From Gluconobacter morbifer G707 (GTDB lineage Bacteria; Pseudomonadota; Alphaproteobacteria; Acetobacterales; Acetobacteraceae): 64,000 nt of DNA. The stretch spans positions 248,001-312,000 of the forward strand of contig NZ_AGQV01000001.1 in assembly GCF_000234355.1 (NCBI RefSeq), written 5' to 3'. Of this stretch, positions 26,492 to 36,542 are shown one piece after another; the stretch's first letter is position 1; every line of letters starts with the position of its first letter. The position numbers and the translations under genes were made by a program. The notes beneath the pieces are model-generated. The model did not search any database, was not told the origin of the DNA, and worked only from the letters and a program-made list of their open reading frames with translations.

Positions 26492-27384
26492 TCGTACCGT
26501 CGCTGACCCGTGTGTTCGTAAGGGATCTGTGCCTGTTCGGGTATCATGGCGTTCTGCCGGAGGAAAACCGCATCGGGCAGCGGTTTATCGTGGATCTGGA
26601 GATCCGGGCCGATCTGTCGGGCGCGATCGCCGGAGACGATTACCAGCAGGCCGTCTGTTATGGAACGCTGTGCGATATTGCGTCCAAAATCGTGACGGGA
26701 TCGCCGCTGGCCCTGATCGAGACGGTGGCTGGACGTATCGCAGAGACTGTCCTGTCCCGTCTTGATCGTGTGGAAACGGTCCGGGTGCATGTGCGCAAGC
26801 CATCCGCGCCCGTGCCTTATCCGGTGTCGGAGACGGCGGTGACGGTCGAGCAGGTGCGTGCCCATGAGGTTGCCTTTTCGCTGGGCGCCAATCTGGGCGA
26901 GCGGGAAGCTGTTCTGTCCGCGGCGGTGGATCGTCTTTCCCTGCTGGATGGCGTGGAAATCGACGCCGTGTCCTCTTTTTATGACAGTGCACCATGGGGC
27001 GGGGTTGAACAGCCGCCTTTCGTCAATATCTGTGCCACAGGCCGGGCAACGCTTTCCCCCCATGCGCTGCTGCGGGCCTGCAAGACGATCGAGAGCGACC
27101 TCGGGCGGCAGCCTGGTCTGCGCTGGGGCGCGCGGGCTGTGGATATCGATCTCCTGTCCTACGGGACGAAGACCATTTCGGACCGGGTGCTGACGCTGCC
27201 GCATGCGCATCTTTTCGAACGGGCTTTCGTGCTTGAACCGCTGGCGGAAATCGCACCCGGGCATGTCATTGGTGGACGTCGCGTCTCGGAAGCGCTAGCA
27301 GTCCTGCCTCGAAGCAGGGGAGATGTGATCCGGCGTGCTGCCGACGGGCGGCCGGATGCACCAGAGGAGCCTAGATCTGAATGA
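26488..27384 (+). CDS. folBK: Bifunctional dihydroneopterin aldolase / HPPK (FolB-FolK fusion)
   Basis: 298 residues with two domains. Residues 1-120 are FolB ([60 protein letters not shown]), converting dihydroneopterin to 6-hydroxymethyl-dihydropterin. From about 127 it is FolK ([66 protein letters not shown]), which pyrophosphorylates that product for FolP. The fusion puts consecutive steps in one chain. It overlaps both neighbours by four bases. Confidence 0.96.
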   Translation: MIVPSLTRVFVRDLCLFGYHGVLPEENRIGQRFIVDLEIRADLSGAIAGDDYQQAVCYGTLCDIASKIVTGSPLALIETVAGRIAETVLSRLDRVETVRVHVRKPSAPVPYPVSETAVTVEQVRAHEVAFSLGANLGEREAVLSAAVDRLSLLDGVEIDAVSSFYDSAPWGGVEQPPFVNICATGRATLSPHALLRACKTIESDLGRQPGLRWGARAVDIDLLSYGTKTISDRVLTLPHAHLFERAFVLEPLAEIAPGHVIGGRRVSEALAVLPRSRGDVIRRAADGRPDAPEEPRSE

Positions 27385-28028
27385 CCAAGCTGAACGCCGC
27401 GACCGTGACGACCATGCCACAGGGCACGGAAGACCTGCGTCCGCTCGGCGCTCTGCCGCTACCGGCGGACGCGGAGGAACGGATCGCGAAGGCGGTCCGT
27501 GAAATTCTCGCGGCTGTCGGAGAAAATCCGGACCGGGAAGGGCTGCTCGACACGCCCCAGCGTGTTGCCCGGATGTATCTTGAGGTGTTCGGCGGCCTGC
27601 ATCAGGACCCACGGGATCATCTCAGGACGCAGTTCTCGGCGGACCGGCACCATGGCGCCATCATCGTCAAGGATATCCAGTTCCATTCGATGTGCGAGCA
27701 TCATCTCCTGCCGGTGCGGGGCAAGGCACATGTCGCCTATCTGCCTGCTGGCGGACGTCTGACGGGGCTGAGCAAGATTGCCCGGCTGGTGGAAGGCTTT
27801 GCCCGCCGTCCGCAGCTTCAGGAACGTCTGACGGACCAGATCGCGCAGGGCATGGAAGATATTCTGGCGCCGGAGGCCGTACTGGTGGTGGTGGAAGCCG
27901 AACATATGTGCATGAGCATGCGCGGTGTCCGCTCCCCCGGTTCCACGACGGTCACGACCATCGCGCGGGGCGCGTGGCTGCGCGATCATGCCGCGCGCAT
28001 GGAGATCATGTCGCTCCTGCGGGGCTGA
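27381..28028 (+). CDS. folE: GTP cyclohydrolase I
   Basis: 215 residues. FolE converts GTP to 7,8-dihydroneopterin triphosphate, the entry compound for folate and, through QueD, for queuosine. Zinc ligands and active site are visible in [40 protein letters not shown] and [18 protein letters not shown]. It ends 43 bp from the convergent queD end, so both users of its product are encoded beside it. Confidence 0.97.
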   Translation: MTKLNAATVTTMPQGTEDLRPLGALPLPADAEERIAKAVREILAAVGENPDREGLLDTPQRVARMYLEVFGGLHQDPRDHLRTQFSADRHHGAIIVKDIQFHSMCEHHLLPVRGKAHVAYLPAGGRLTGLSKIARLVEGFARRPQLQERLTDQIAQGMEDILAPEAVLVVVEAEHMCMSMRGVRSPGSTTVTTIARGAWLRDHAARMEIMSLLRG

Positions 28029-28071
28029 GAGCCAGGCGCCGCGAACTGTTGCGGCGTCCGGCTGGCCGTTG

Positions 28072-28608
28072 TCAGGGAAGGTCGGAAATGCTCTGGTCCG
28101 GCCGGTTCCACCAGCAGTCCTTTGCCGGGCGGTTCACCACCGGCAGGTAATGCTGCGGGTTGCCGCCCAGCCGGACGGTGTTGGTGGGCGTTTCTTCCAG
28201 TTCGATCTCATGAACGCGGAGGATGTCGCCCTGATCCGCCAGAAAAGCTGTCAGCTTGGCGAGCATGAGCGCGGCCATCAGTTCCGTTGTTGGATCACCG
28301 GGGGTTACGACGATGCGTTCTGCCCGCTGTGGCTCGTTCTGCCGGAACCACGCCAGCAGCGGGTCCGTCTCCGAAAGCTGGAGTGAATGATCCAGTGCCT
28401 CGTCCACAAAGCCGTGCCAGCGGGCCTTGGCCTCGGCGAAGGGCAGGATCATGTTCACATGTCCGTCCAGCCGCGCCTGTTTCGCCGGGCGCAGCGTGAC
28501 ACGGACATATTCGTTATGTCCGTGCGGAATGGCGCAGCGCTCGCTGCTGCCGGTAATCAGCCGGTGCCCCATGCAGAAGCGGCGGGTGAAAATGAGTTCC
28601 GCGGTCAT
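28072..28608 (-). CDS. queD: 6-carboxytetrahydropterin synthase QueD
   Basis: 178 residues of the PTPS/QueD fold, using the FolE product to make 6-carboxy-tetrahydropterin for queuosine. The zinc His and catalytic Cys are in [10 protein letters not shown] and [43 protein letters not shown] and [15 protein letters not shown] correspond to the family core. It is longer than the minimal 120-residue QueD because of a C-terminal extension (about 140-178). The start overlaps the queC stop (ATGA). Confidence 0.93.
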   Translation of the reverse strand: MTAELIFTRRFCMGHRLITGSSERCAIPHGHNEYVRVTLRPAKQARLDGHVNMILPFAEAKARWHGFVDEALDHSLQLSETDPLLAWFRQNEPQRAERIVVTPGDPTTELMAALMLAKLTAFLADQGDILRVHEIELEETPTNTVRLGGNPQHYLPVVNRPAKDCWWNRPDQSISDLP

Positions 28609-29321
28609 GCCGGGTCCTTCCGTGCGGAGCCTTCACGATACCGGCGCCAGCCCTCCGCCCTGAGGTTGCAGGCCGGGCACGCGCCGCAGCCATAGCCCCA
28701 GTCATGGCGGTGCGTCCGGTCTCCCATGTAACAGGAATGGCTGTCCCGGTTGATCAGATCGACCAGTGGCGCGCCGCCCAGTGCTTCCGTCAGATCCCAG
28801 GTCTGAGCCTTGTCAATCCACATCAGGGGCGTATGCAGGACGAAACGGCTGTCCATGCCGAGGTTCAGGGCAACCTGAAGCGCCTTGATCGTATCGTCCC
28901 GGCAGTCGGGATAGCCGGAATAATCCGTCTCGCAGACGCCGGTGACGATGTGCTTCGCTCCTCGGCGATAGGCGAGGGCCGCGGCGAAGGTCAGAAAGAT
29001 CAGGTTCCGTCCGGGGACAAAGGTATTGGGCAGACCGCTTTCGCTGAAGCCGATCTCCGCTTCCCGTGTCAGGGCCGTGTCGGACAGGGCACCCAGGGAG
29101 GCGAGGTCGATTGTATGGTCCTCGCCCAGACGTGCTTTCCACTCGGGAGAGAACGCCGCCATCTCGTGGCGCAGGGTTTCCCGGCAGTCCAGTTCCACCG
29201 CATGGCGCTGCCCGTATGCATAACCCACGGTCTCCACCCGGTCGAAACGGGAGAGGGCCCAGGCCAGGCAGGTCGCAGAATCCTGACCGCCGGAAAACAG
29301 GACGAGTGCGGTGTTGCTCAT
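28605..29321 (-). CDS. queC: 7-cyano-7-deazaguanine synthase QueC
   Basis: 238 residues from ATG 29321. An ATP-dependent enzyme making preQ0 from 7-carboxy-7-deazaguanine. N-terminal PP-loop [45 protein letters not shown], and the zinc site built from Cys in SHSCYMGD and the [11 protein letters not shown] cluster. The start overlaps the queE stop; a longer frame to 29381 would overlap queE more and is rejected. Confidence 0.96.
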   Translation of the reverse strand: MSNTALVLFSGGQDSATCLAWALSRFDRVETVGYAYGQRHAVELDCRETLRHEMAAFSPEWKARLGEDHTIDLASLGALSDTALTREAEIGFSESGLPNTFVPGRNLIFLTFAAALAYRRGAKHIVTGVCETDYSGYPDCRDDTIKALQVALNLGMDSRFVLHTPLMWIDKAQTWDLTEALGGAPLVDLINRDSHSCYMGDRTHRHDWGYGCGACPACNLRAEGWRRYREGSARKDPA

Positions 29322-29959
29322 GGAATACCAATCATCTTGTGCGTTTGGAGCGAGAGGCGCCATTGCGGATGTTTCAGGCAATAGGCCACGGCGGCCTGTG
29401 TATTGTCCGCCCTGGCCGGTCCATCCATTGGCTGAAGCCAGAAATGACGGAAGTCCAGCGCTGTGAACATCTCGGGCGGAAGCTCTGTCTGGGGATGGAC
29501 GAGCTTGAGTTCCGAGCCGCTTGTCTGGACCAGGGGGCCGCCCGGTTTCGGGCTGACGCAGATCCAGTCGATTCCATCCGGCGCGGCAATGGTGCCATTC
29601 GTCTCCACCGCGATTTCGAACCTCCGTGCCCTGACGGCGGCGATCAGTGGGGCATCAAGCTGGAGCAGGGGCTCGCCGCCGGTGAAGACCACATAGCGGC
29701 GGCCCGATTCATCGGCGGCATCCGTCCAGCAGGTTTCGATGGCGTCGGCGAGGGCTTCGGCCGTTCCGAAGCGGGCGCCGCCTTCGCCATCCGTTCCGAT
29801 GAAATCCGTATCGCAGAAGCGGCAGGCGGCGGTGGCGCGGTCCTGCTCGCGCCCGGACCACAGGTTGCAGCCCGCGAACCGGCAGAAGACGGACGCGCGT
29901 CCTGTCTGCGCGCCCTCGCCCTGGAGGGTCGCGAACATTTCCTTCACAGCATATGACAT
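29318..29959 (-). CDS. queE: 7-carboxy-7-deazaguanine synthase QueE (radical SAM)
   Basis: 213 residues from [20 protein letters not shown]. It rearranges 6-carboxy-tetrahydropterin into 7-carboxy-7-deazaguanine. The cluster-binding cysteines follow the extended QueE pattern: C in FAGCNLWSG, then CRFCDTDF, and the SAM region [11 protein letters not shown] and VETNGTI follow. C-x14-C-x2-C is the form found in many proteobacterial QueE. First gene of queE-queC-queD. No strong ribosome site is seen before 29959, but the family start fits this Met. Confidence 0.94.
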   Translation of the reverse strand: MSYAVKEMFATLQGEGAQTGRASVFCRFAGCNLWSGREQDRATAACRFCDTDFIGTDGEGGARFGTAEALADAIETCWTDAADESGRRYVVFTGGEPLLQLDAPLIAAVRARRFEIAVETNGTIAAPDGIDWICVSPKPGGPLVQTSGSELKLVHPQTELPPEMFTALDFRHFWLQPMDGPARADNTQAAVAYCLKHPQWRLSLQTHKMIGIP

Positions 29960-30081
29960 GAGGGCAGGATGTCGGCGAGGATGGCGTTCGATGCAAGGGA
30001 AATCGTCGTGTTTTTTCCAGTCCACAGGTTTCATTCGGGGACGGGGGTGGGCAGCGGCGTCTTTCATGGTAGGGAGAGCGC

Positions 30082-30921
30082 ATGGAAGACCGCAAATCCC
30101 ATGCTCCCGTGCTTGATCTGGCGCCCCGGAAGGGCTGGGATCTTGTCCGTGCCGCGCTGGACGATCTGAAAGCCGGATACCGGCTGCTGCCGCTCGCCCT
30201 GACGCTGGGCTGGCTGGACATCAAGCTGCGTTACCGGGGGTCGGTGCTTGGTCCGTTCTGGCTGACGATCTCCACGGCGGTGATGATCGGGGCGATGGGG
30301 CTGATCTACGGCTACCTGTTCCACATGGACCTGAAGCACTATCTGCCGTTTCTGTCCCTTTCGCTGGTGCTGTGGGGGTATATCGGGGCTGTGGTGAATG
30401 ACGGGACGACGGTTTTCACGCAGAGCACGTCCCTGTTCCATTCCATGCGGATTCCCGCCACGCTTCCCGTGATCCGGGTCATCGTGCGCAATATCCTGAC
30501 GCTGCTGCACAATGTCGTCGTGATTGCCGTTGTCTTCGCCATTTTCCATGTCTGGCCGCGGGAAAGTTGGAGCCTGCTGGTCAGTCTGCCCCTCTGGCTG
30601 CTGGACAGCTTTGCCCTCATTATGATGATCGGGATGCTGGGGGCGCGCTTTCGCGACATTTCGCCGATCATGGCGTCCATCATGCAGATCTTCTTTTTCG
30701 TGACGCCCGTCATCTGGCAGCCGGACCTGATCTATGCCGGCCGGCAGTACCTTCTGCTGGACCCGTTCTATCCCATTCTGGAAATCCTGCGCGGGCCGCT
30801 GCTGGGGCATGATGTCCGTACCTCGATCTGGCTGGCGGCCATCGGGCAGAGCATCTGCCTGTGGGGGCTGATGACGGTTCTGTTCTGTCGCCTGCGGGCC
30901 CGCATTCCATACTGGATCTGA
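30082..30921 (+). CDS. Polysaccharide ABC exporter permease (Wzm/KpsM family)
   Basis: 279 residues with six membrane helices and the ABC-2 type pattern: a cytoplasmic start, LTLGWLDIKLRYRGSVLGPF, then WLTISTAVMIGAMGLIYGYL, and the late FFFVTPVIWQPDL and LDPFYPILEILRGPLLG. These are hallmarks of Wzm/RfbA-type permeases that export lipid-linked O-antigen or capsule. GGGAGAG precedes the ATG. The ATPase follows after three bases. No glycosyltransferases are nearby, so the glycan is made elsewhere. Confidence 0.9.
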   Translation: MEDRKSHAPVLDLAPRKGWDLVRAALDDLKAGYRLLPLALTLGWLDIKLRYRGSVLGPFWLTISTAVMIGAMGLIYGYLFHMDLKHYLPFLSLSLVLWGYIGAVVNDGTTVFTQSTSLFHSMRIPATLPVIRVIVRNILTLLHNVVVIAVVFAIFHVWPRESWSLLVSLPLWLLDSFALIMMIGMLGARFRDISPIMASIMQIFFFVTPVIWQPDLIYAGRQYLLLDPFYPILEILRGPLLGHDVRTSIWLAAIGQSICLWGLMTVLFCRLRARIPYWI

Positions 30922-30924
30922 ATC

Positions 30925-31692
30925 ATGCCCAAGATCAGTGTCGATCGTCTGCGGATCGATTTTCCGCTCTATCATGGGCAGAGCCGCTCCCTGAAAAAAC
31001 ATCTGGGGCAGAAGATCGCGAAGCTGCGTCCCGGTTCTCCGGCTGCGCATCTCATGCAGGACATGCGGGACAGGACCGTGGTGAGCGTGCTGCGTGACAT
31101 CAGCTTTATGCTTTCTCCGGGGGAGCGTCTGGGCCTGATCGGCAGCAACGGTGCAGGCAAGACGACCCTTCTGCGGGCGCTGGCCGGAATTTACGAGCCG
31201 GTGGACGGCCATGTGCGGCTGGAAGGGACGATCGGCACGCTGCTGGATGGCAGTATGGGCATGAACATGGACCTGACAGGCCGTGAGAACATTCGCCTGC
31301 ATGGCCTTCATGCAGGGCTAACCCGCGAGCAGATCGCCGCCGTGGATGAGGATGTCCAGGCCTTTGCGGAACTGGGGCCGTATATGGATCTTCCCGTGAA
31401 GGCCTACAGTTCCGGCATGACAGTTCGTCTGGCTTTCGGGCTTGCGACGGCGACGGCGCCGCAGATCCTCCTGATGGACGAATGGTTCCTTGCCGGGGAC
31501 GGGACGTTCATGAACAAGGCGCAGGTTCGGCTGGAGACACTGGTCCAGCAGGCTGAAATCCTGGTGCTGTCCACCCATCAGCCGGACGTGATGCGCAAGT
31601 GGTGCACGCGGGTTCTGTGGCTTGAAAACGGCAGCATCCGGATGGACGGGACACCGGACGAAGTTCTGGCCACCTATCTGGCGGAAGCCTGA
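30925..31692 (+). CDS. Polysaccharide ABC exporter ATPase (Wzt/KpsT family)
   Basis: 255 residues. Walker A GLIGSNGAGKTTLLRALAG, then the Wzt-type GTIGTLLDGSMGMNMDLTGR, signature YSSGMTVRLAFG and Walker B QILLMDEWFLAGD, with the switch His in STHQPDVMRKWC. An N-terminal extension (DRLRIDFPLYHGQSRSLKK) typical of the family precedes the core. It lacks the C-terminal carbohydrate-binding domain of O9a-type Wzt, so export probably does not require reducing- or non-reducing-end recognition by this subunit. Confidence 0.9.
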   Translation: MPKISVDRLRIDFPLYHGQSRSLKKHLGQKIAKLRPGSPAAHLMQDMRDRTVVSVLRDISFMLSPGERLGLIGSNGAGKTTLLRALAGIYEPVDGHVRLEGTIGTLLDGSMGMNMDLTGRENIRLHGLHAGLTREQIAAVDEDVQAFAELGPYMDLPVKAYSSGMTVRLAFGLATATAPQILLMDEWFLAGDGTFMNKAQVRLETLVQQAEILVLSTHQPDVMRKWCTRVLWLENGSIRMDGTPDEVLATYLAEA

Positions 31693-31696
31693 TCAG

Positions 31697-32044
31697 TCAC
31701 AGCCGCAGTCCGAAGCGCGGCGCCAGAACCGTCATGAGGGTGTAGAGCCCCGCTGTCAGTGCGCAGCCTAGCCCGAGGCAGAGCCAGAATGGAACACCAG
31801 CCCGCAGGAGGGCTGGAATCAGCAGGAACATCGGCAGGGATGGCAGAACGTACCAGAAGGTGGCGGCGGAATGATCCGCCATCAGGGCAGAATCGGGTTT
31901 TTCCAGCCAGAGCCATGCCATTCCCATGACCGAGACAAGCGGCAGGGACGCCACAAGCGCTCCGAAACCGGGATAACGCCGCGCCAGCGTGGACGCACAG
32001 CCGATCAGCAGCCCGGACAGGATACATTTGAAGACGAAAAACAT
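31697..32044 (-). CDS. DUF3147-like membrane protein
   Basis: 115 residues with about four membrane helices and little else: KCILSGLLIGCASTLARRYP, FGALVASLPLVSVMGMAWLW, FWYVLPSLPMFLLIPALLRA and FWLCLGLGCALTAGLYTLM. The pattern matches DUF3147 proteins of unknown function. It ends four bases from the wzt stop (convergent) and starts about 95 bp from tRNA-Asp. Confidence 0.75.
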   Translation of the reverse strand: MFFVFKCILSGLLIGCASTLARRYPGFGALVASLPLVSVMGMAWLWLEKPDSALMADHSAATFWYVLPSLPMFLLIPALLRAGVPFWLCLGLGCALTAGLYTLMTVLAPRFGLRL

Positions 32045-32137
32045 GGCATCCCTTGTGTAAGGGAAAGCGCATCGGGCTGGAAACCACTGATTTTTTCGGG
32101 GAGAAAAACGCGCACTCTATCAGGGAAATATGAAGAG

Positions 32138-32214
<77 letters not shown>

Positions 32215-32433
32215 AATCGCTTGAAGCGATCTCTGGTAACCGTCCGTTCGGGGCCATGTCTGGCGTCCTCTCGGTCGGTGGCGGTGATGTATCAAGGCAC
32301 TGCCGGAGTGGCAATAGGCTTTTTCAAAAAAAGTCTCTTCTGGCTAAAATTCCTGCCGGGCCAGTTCCCGGAATGGAACATATCTGTAACATAAAGATAC
32401 GAAGCATTGTCCCGTTCAGGAGCCAGACTCTTC

Positions 32434-33450
32434 ATGCGCCATTTCAGAAACCCGGCTGTTTTTCTGCTTATGCTGGCCGGGCTGGCGGCCTGTGCGGAAG
32501 AGCCGAAGAAATGCACGCTTTACGTCAGCGGCACCATGCCGGTGCTGAATACGGTTGGATCGCCGATCGTGCGCGCGGCGATCAATGGTCATCCCGTGGC
32601 GCTTGGAGTGGATACGGGGGCGTTCAACAGCATCATCGGTGAGCAGTACGCCATACCACTGGGCACCGAGGGCACCGCAAACAGCGTGCTGGTGCATGGT
32701 GTCGGAGGGGATACATTCGCTCAGGTCGTGGTTGTCGACAAACTCGACATGGGCACGTCTTCCGCCAGCAATATCATGATGATCGCCGGCGGGAAATTTC
32801 CCGGTCATATCGGGGACCTGCCCATTGTGGGGCTCTTCGGACGCGATTTCCTCAGAAATTACGACACGATCGTGGACATGCCCAGTCACCGGGTCGAGCT
32901 GGTCACGGCCCGGGGCTGTCACTCCGCCACGCCGGCCTGGAGCGGGCCTGTCCATGCCGTGCCGGTATATGAGGCTGCGGGGGAAAATCCGCCCCAGTCC
33001 GTTCAGCTGGACATGAAGCTGAATGGACGCAGCGTCGAGACCACGCTGGATACGGGGGCCAGCCGGACCCTCGTCACCAGAGCCGCGGCCCATCGTGCGG
33101 GAGTGACGAACGCCATGCTGGAACAGGACCCGTATTCAACGGGATATGGCATGACGCGGGATCCGATGAAGATCTATCGCCACCGTTTCCAGACCCTTCA
33201 GATCGGGGACATGACCTTTCATGATGTCGTTCTGAGTGTGGGAGGGGACATTCCTGGCGCGGAGGCCCTTCTGGGCGCGGATCTGATGCGGCATTACCGC
33301 CTCTGGATTCCCCGGTTCGGGAACAGGGTTTATTTCCAGCATGACAAGGACATCCCGGCTGACGGGACGGATCAGGCCGGGGGCGTTACGCCCCCGGCCC
33401 TGAAAGTCGGCCTGAAGGTCAGCTGGGTGTGGCCGGCGTGCTGCGGATGA
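32434..33450 (+). CDS. Lipoprotein with two retropepsin-like aspartyl protease motifs
   Basis: 338 residues from ATG 32434: signal FRNPAVFLLMLAGLAAC with lipidation Cys, then two similar halves. Asp60 lies in ALGVDTGAFNSIIG and Asp206 in TTLDTGASRTLVTR; each half later has an IGDLPIVGLFGRDFLRNYD or AEALLGADLMRHYRLWI strand-turn of the retropepsin flap/core type. Retropepsins are usually single-domain dimers; here one chain carries both halves, like a pepsin. Periplasmic proteolysis, or a non-catalytic scaffold, is inferred. The 3-prime end overlaps the convergent neighbour by 32 bp. Confidence 0.8.
   Translation: MRHFRNPAVFLLMLAGLAACAEEPKKCTLYVSGTMPVLNTVGSPIVRAAINGHPVALGVDTGAFNSIIGEQYAIPLGTEGTANSVLVHGVGGDTFAQVVVVDKLDMGTSSASNIMMIAGGKFPGHIGDLPIVGLFGRDFLRNYDTIVDMPSHRVELVTARGCHSATPAWSGPVHAVPVYEAAGENPPQSVQLDMKLNGRSVETTLDTGASRTLVTRAAAHRAGVTNAMLEQDPYSTGYGMTRDPMKIYRHRFQTLQIGDMTFHDVVLSVGGDIPGAEALLGADLMRHYRLWIPRFGNRVYFQHDKDIPADGTDQAGGVTPPALKVGLKVSWVWPACCG
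33375..33399. terminator. Very stable 11-bp GC hairpin near the 3-prime end of the protease-like gene
   Basis: GGCCGGGGGCG (33375-33385) and CGCCCCCGGCC (33389-33399) pair perfectly around TTA. It lies inside the last codons of the plus-strand gene and 20 bp beyond the stop of the minus-strand one. No T run follows on either strand, so it may block or pause transcription without being a textbook intrinsic terminator. Confidence 0.5.
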
Positions 33451-33805
33451 TGGTCTTGTGCTTCTGGAGCCCGCTGATGAGCTGGTCGGTGTCCTTCGGA
33501 CCGAAGACCACGCCGACGGGACCATAGGCCGGATGCTGGAATGCCAGCAGCGAGCCTTCCGTCAGTGTGTCGATCTGAAGGGCCCAGTTCGTTTTGTAGA
33601 CGGGATTGAAGCGTGCGCCTGTAATGGGGGGGAGTGTTTTGCCTTCCATCAGGCTGGCATGGGCTGCGCCGAGGCTGGTGATCAACTGGCCCAGCTGGTT
33701 TTCATCAAGTTCAATGCTGCCGGTCAATCCGCTGTTTTCCAGAAAGGAAAGAAGGATTTTCTGTCCGTCTTCCGAGCGGGTGACCTGCATACGCGGTCCT
33801 GACAT
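33419..33805 (-). CDS. Hypothetical protein, 128 residues
   Basis: A soluble alpha/beta protein without signal or membrane segment: PRMQVTRSEDGQKILLSFLE, SIELDENQLGQLITSLGAAH, and GPVGVVFGPKDTDQLISGLQ. AAGGACAAAG precedes the ATG. It begins 12 bp after ispE begins to read away (ispE stop at 33818), so it may be the third gene of TPR-ispE-this unit. I do not recognise the family. Confidence 0.6.
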   Translation of the reverse strand: MSGPRMQVTRSEDGQKILLSFLENSGLTGSIELDENQLGQLITSLGAAHASLMEGKTLPPITGARFNPVYKTNWALQIDTLTEGSLLAFQHPAYGPVGVVFGPKDTDQLISGLQKHKTIIRSTPATPS

Positions 33806-33817
33806 GCTCTTTGTCCT

Positions 33818-34717
33818 TCACGCTTTTTCGGCGGTGGAGTCATTCTGGTGGAAAGCGCCGGCCCATGTCCACCACGCTGATGCCGTATCCGATAATTTGA
33901 TGGATTTTTCAGCTGCTTTCGCATCGTCCGGTGTGGCGAAAACCCCGAAGCATGTTGCGCCCGAGCCACTCATCCGGGCCAAGAGGCAGGTGTCCTGGTG
34001 TGCGATCGCGTCCAGAACCGTCCCGATGACCGGGCAGTGGCTGACGGCCAGGGCCTGAAGGTCGTTGGTTGTCCGCTTCAGATCCGCGACCATGGCGGTG
34101 GCCGTGTCCCACCGGTCCGGGAGAACGGGATAGGGGCGTGTCACGATGCCGCCACCCGCCGCGAAGGCGCGGAAGACATCCGGCGTGGAGATTCCCACGC
34201 CCGGATTGACCAGCAGAAGGCCTGCGGACGGAAGAACGGGGGCGGGTTTCAGGATTTCCCCGATACCCTGCATCCGTGTTGCGGTCTGGGACACGCAGAC
34301 GGGCACATCCGCTCCCAGTGTTTCAGCAAGGGGGAAGAGCGCATTGCGACGCACACCCCAGCGCGCCGCCAGAAGGCGGAGCGTGGCGGCTGCATCCGCC
34401 GATCCTCCGCCGATTCCCGATGAAACGGGCAGGGCCTTTTCCAGCGACAGGTGAAAGGATTCCGTTTGGCCTGTCTTCTCCTGAAGGGCGCGGGCCGCAC
34501 GCAGGACGAGGTTATTGTCATCCGCTTCAAGACCGGCCCCGAACGGACCGCCGAGCGAGAGGGACATGCGCTCCGCCGTATTCCCGATGCGGACCTCATC
34601 CGCCGCGCCGGCGAAGACTGCCAGACTGTCCAGAAGGTGGTAGCCATCCGCCCGGCGGCCCGTCACATGAAGGAAAAGGTTGATCTTGGCGTGGGCGGTG
34701 TCGTGGGTAAGGGTCAT
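33818..34717 (-). CDS. ispE: 4-diphosphocytidyl-2-C-methyl-D-erythritol kinase
   Basis: 299 residues of the GHMP kinase family; phosphorylates CDP-methylerythritol in the MEP route to isoprenoids. N-terminal [20 protein letters not shown] contains the substrate-binding Lys/Asn, the ATP loop is [20 protein letters not shown], and the C-terminal [13 protein letters not shown] is the third GHMP motif. The start overlaps the stop of the TPR gene as ATGA. The coupling of a TPR protein to ispE recurs in alphaproteobacteria. Confidence 0.95.
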   Translation of the reverse strand: MTLTHDTAHAKINLFLHVTGRRADGYHLLDSLAVFAGAADEVRIGNTAERMSLSLGGPFGAGLEADDNNLVLRAARALQEKTGQTESFHLSLEKALPVSSGIGGGSADAAATLRLLAARWGVRRNALFPLAETLGADVPVCVSQTATRMQGIGEILKPAPVLPSAGLLLVNPGVGISTPDVFRAFAAGGGIVTRPYPVLPDRWDTATAMVADLKRTTNDLQALAVSHCPVIGTVLDAIAHQDTCLLARMSGSGATCFGVFATPDDAKAAEKSIKLSDTASAWWTWAGAFHQNDSTAEKA

Positions 34718-36489
34718 CTGCTCCGCTCGAAGGCTGCAAGGTGAGGGCCGCCATGCTGCAGGGCATTCAGGATGAGGGTGCGGTCCTGCGGCTGGGGATT
34801 ATCGTTGAGGGACTGGTTCCACTGGTCTTCGGCTTCCATCTGCCGGCCCAGATACCAGTATGCCACGCCAAGATGATAGCCGATTTCCGGATCGTTAGGG
34901 GCGTGTTCGGCGGCCTGGATGATGAGGGGCAGGGCGGTTTTCAGGTCCGCCCTGTATTTCAGGAGGGCCCAGGCGTAGCTGTCCTGTATGGAGGCGTCAT
35001 TGGGCTGCAGTTCGACGGCGCGCTTGAGGAGCGAGAGGGCATGGTCGCCGTCCACGTTGTGCTCGATATTGGCATATCCCACGAAATTCAGGACTTCCGG
35101 CTGATCCGGCGCCATTTCAAGGGCATGCTTCATGTCATCCTGCGTCATGGCCCAGTTGCCGCTTTCCTCTGCCGCCATGGCCCGTCCGATCAGCAGTGGC
35201 CACAGGATATCCTTCCGGGGCGGGGAGGCCTTGAGGGCCTGCGTATAGAGTGTGATCGCTTCCGCATGATGGCCCATCTGATCTTCGACTTCCGCAAGCT
35301 GGACCAGGAAATCCGGATTGCCCGGCAACAGGGCGAGCGCGCGGTGAAGCGCTTCCTGCTGGAGGTTGGGGTCGTTGGAGCGGATGGCGAGATTGATGCG
35401 TTCCTGCGCGGCGAGACCTGCCAGCGGGTTGTCGGTGGGAATCTGGTCAAGTTCCGCCAGCCCCTTGGAGATCTGGTTGCCGTCACGGAATGTGTCGGCG
35501 AGGAAAATGCGTGCGACCGTCAGGGAAGGGTCCAGAAAGAGCGCCTGCTGCAGCGTGATGATGGCAGGATCGCGCGGCATGCCGTTTTCCTGGATGACAT
35601 CCGTCAGCATCAGGGCCAGCTGGAGGTTCAGCACCGCCGCGCCCTGCCGGGGCGAGGGGGGTGGGCGTCCCTTCAGACTGTGCTGGAGCGGCGTGATCAT
35701 CAAAGAGGCAAGCGGCGAGGTCACGCCCAGCGCCGTGACCGTGTCCATGGCTTCGTCATGATGTCCGTTGCGTTCCAGCCAGCCGCCGTAAAGCTGGGCG
35801 TACAGGACCTGAAGCGTCAGGGGATCATCCGGTATGCTGCCGGTCTTGCGGTAGAGTATTCCGGCCTGTGGGCCGTTATGAAGATGCTCGGCCATCATGG
35901 CGGCGTGCAGGAGATACAGCCGGCGCGTGGAGGGCAGGGCGGAGGCTTCCACCATCTGCGCGATGGCCTTTGCGGGGTCACCTTCCGCTACTGTCATCCA
36001 GGCCAGGAGAGCCGGTGCGGCGACAGCCATGAGGGGGCCGTGATGGCTGTCATGGCTGAGGATGGAGCGCAGTTTTGTCCAGTCCTGGCTGGCGAAGGCG
36101 TTCTGCGCCAGAATCAGCGTGGCGAGATCCCCGCCGGGCAGGCTTTCCGCCAACGAGACGGCTTCCTTCTGCTTGCCCGCCATGGCGGCGTAGCGCATGG
36201 CGTCTTCCCGCAGGGGGAGGCTGCGGGGGGACAGTTCAAGGGCGTGAGAGAGCGCCTGATCGGCTGCGTCGATCTCCCCGCGCTGCATCATGACCGTCGC
36301 CGCGAGCGTCCAGCCCGTCAGGGAGTGCGCCGGATCAATGAGCGGCAGCGTCGCGGGCGGGAGCGCGGCCAGAGCGCTCCCGCCGAAAGCCGGGACTGCC
36401 ATGCCGGAGAGGGCGAGTGCAGCCAGCCCTCCGCGCAGAGAGGGTGAAAAAACCTGAAATGATCTGGGCCAGCGGCGCGTGATCTGCAT
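34714..36489 (-). CDS. Exported tetratricopeptide-repeat protein
   Basis: 591 residues with an N-terminal signal ([20 protein letters not shown], likely cut after ALA) and TPR units across the length, for example [20 protein letters not shown] near 70-90, [18 protein letters not shown] near 410-430, [20 protein letters not shown] near 490 and [20 protein letters not shown] near 555. It is probably a periplasmic or membrane-facing scaffold. The last codons overlap ispE, so the amounts of the two are linked although no biochemical link is known. Confidence 0.85.
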   Translation of the reverse strand: MQITRRWPRSFQVFSPSLRGGLAALALSGMAVPAFGGSALAALPPATLPLIDPAHSLTGWTLAATVMMQRGEIDAADQALSHALELSPRSLPLREDAMRYAAMAGKQKEAVSLAESLPGGDLATLILAQNAFASQDWTKLRSILSHDSHHGPLMAVAAPALLAWMTVAEGDPAKAIAQMVEASALPSTRRLYLLHAAMMAEHLHNGPQAGILYRKTGSIPDDPLTLQVLYAQLYGGWLERNGHHDEAMDTVTALGVTSPLASLMITPLQHSLKGRPPPSPRQGAAVLNLQLALMLTDVIQENGMPRDPAIITLQQALFLDPSLTVARIFLADTFRDGNQISKGLAELDQIPTDNPLAGLAAQERINLAIRSNDPNLQQEALHRALALLPGNPDFLVQLAEVEDQMGHHAEAITLYTQALKASPPRKDILWPLLIGRAMAAEESGNWAMTQDDMKHALEMAPDQPEVLNFVGYANIEHNVDGDHALSLLKRAVELQPNDASIQDSYAWALLKYRADLKTALPLIIQAAEHAPNDPEIGYHLGVAYWYLGRQMEAEDQWNQSLNDNPQPQDRTLILNALQHGGPHLAAFERSR

Positions 36490-36542
36490 AATGAAGGGAC
36501 TCTAGACCTCTTGGGGTCATACGCCAACAGAACGGATTCTTC

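Noticed and set aside
28029-28071. Imperfect hairpin between folE and queD as a bidirectional terminator
   Set aside because: CGCCGC/GCGGCG pairs but the outer stem is imperfect and no T run follows on either strand.
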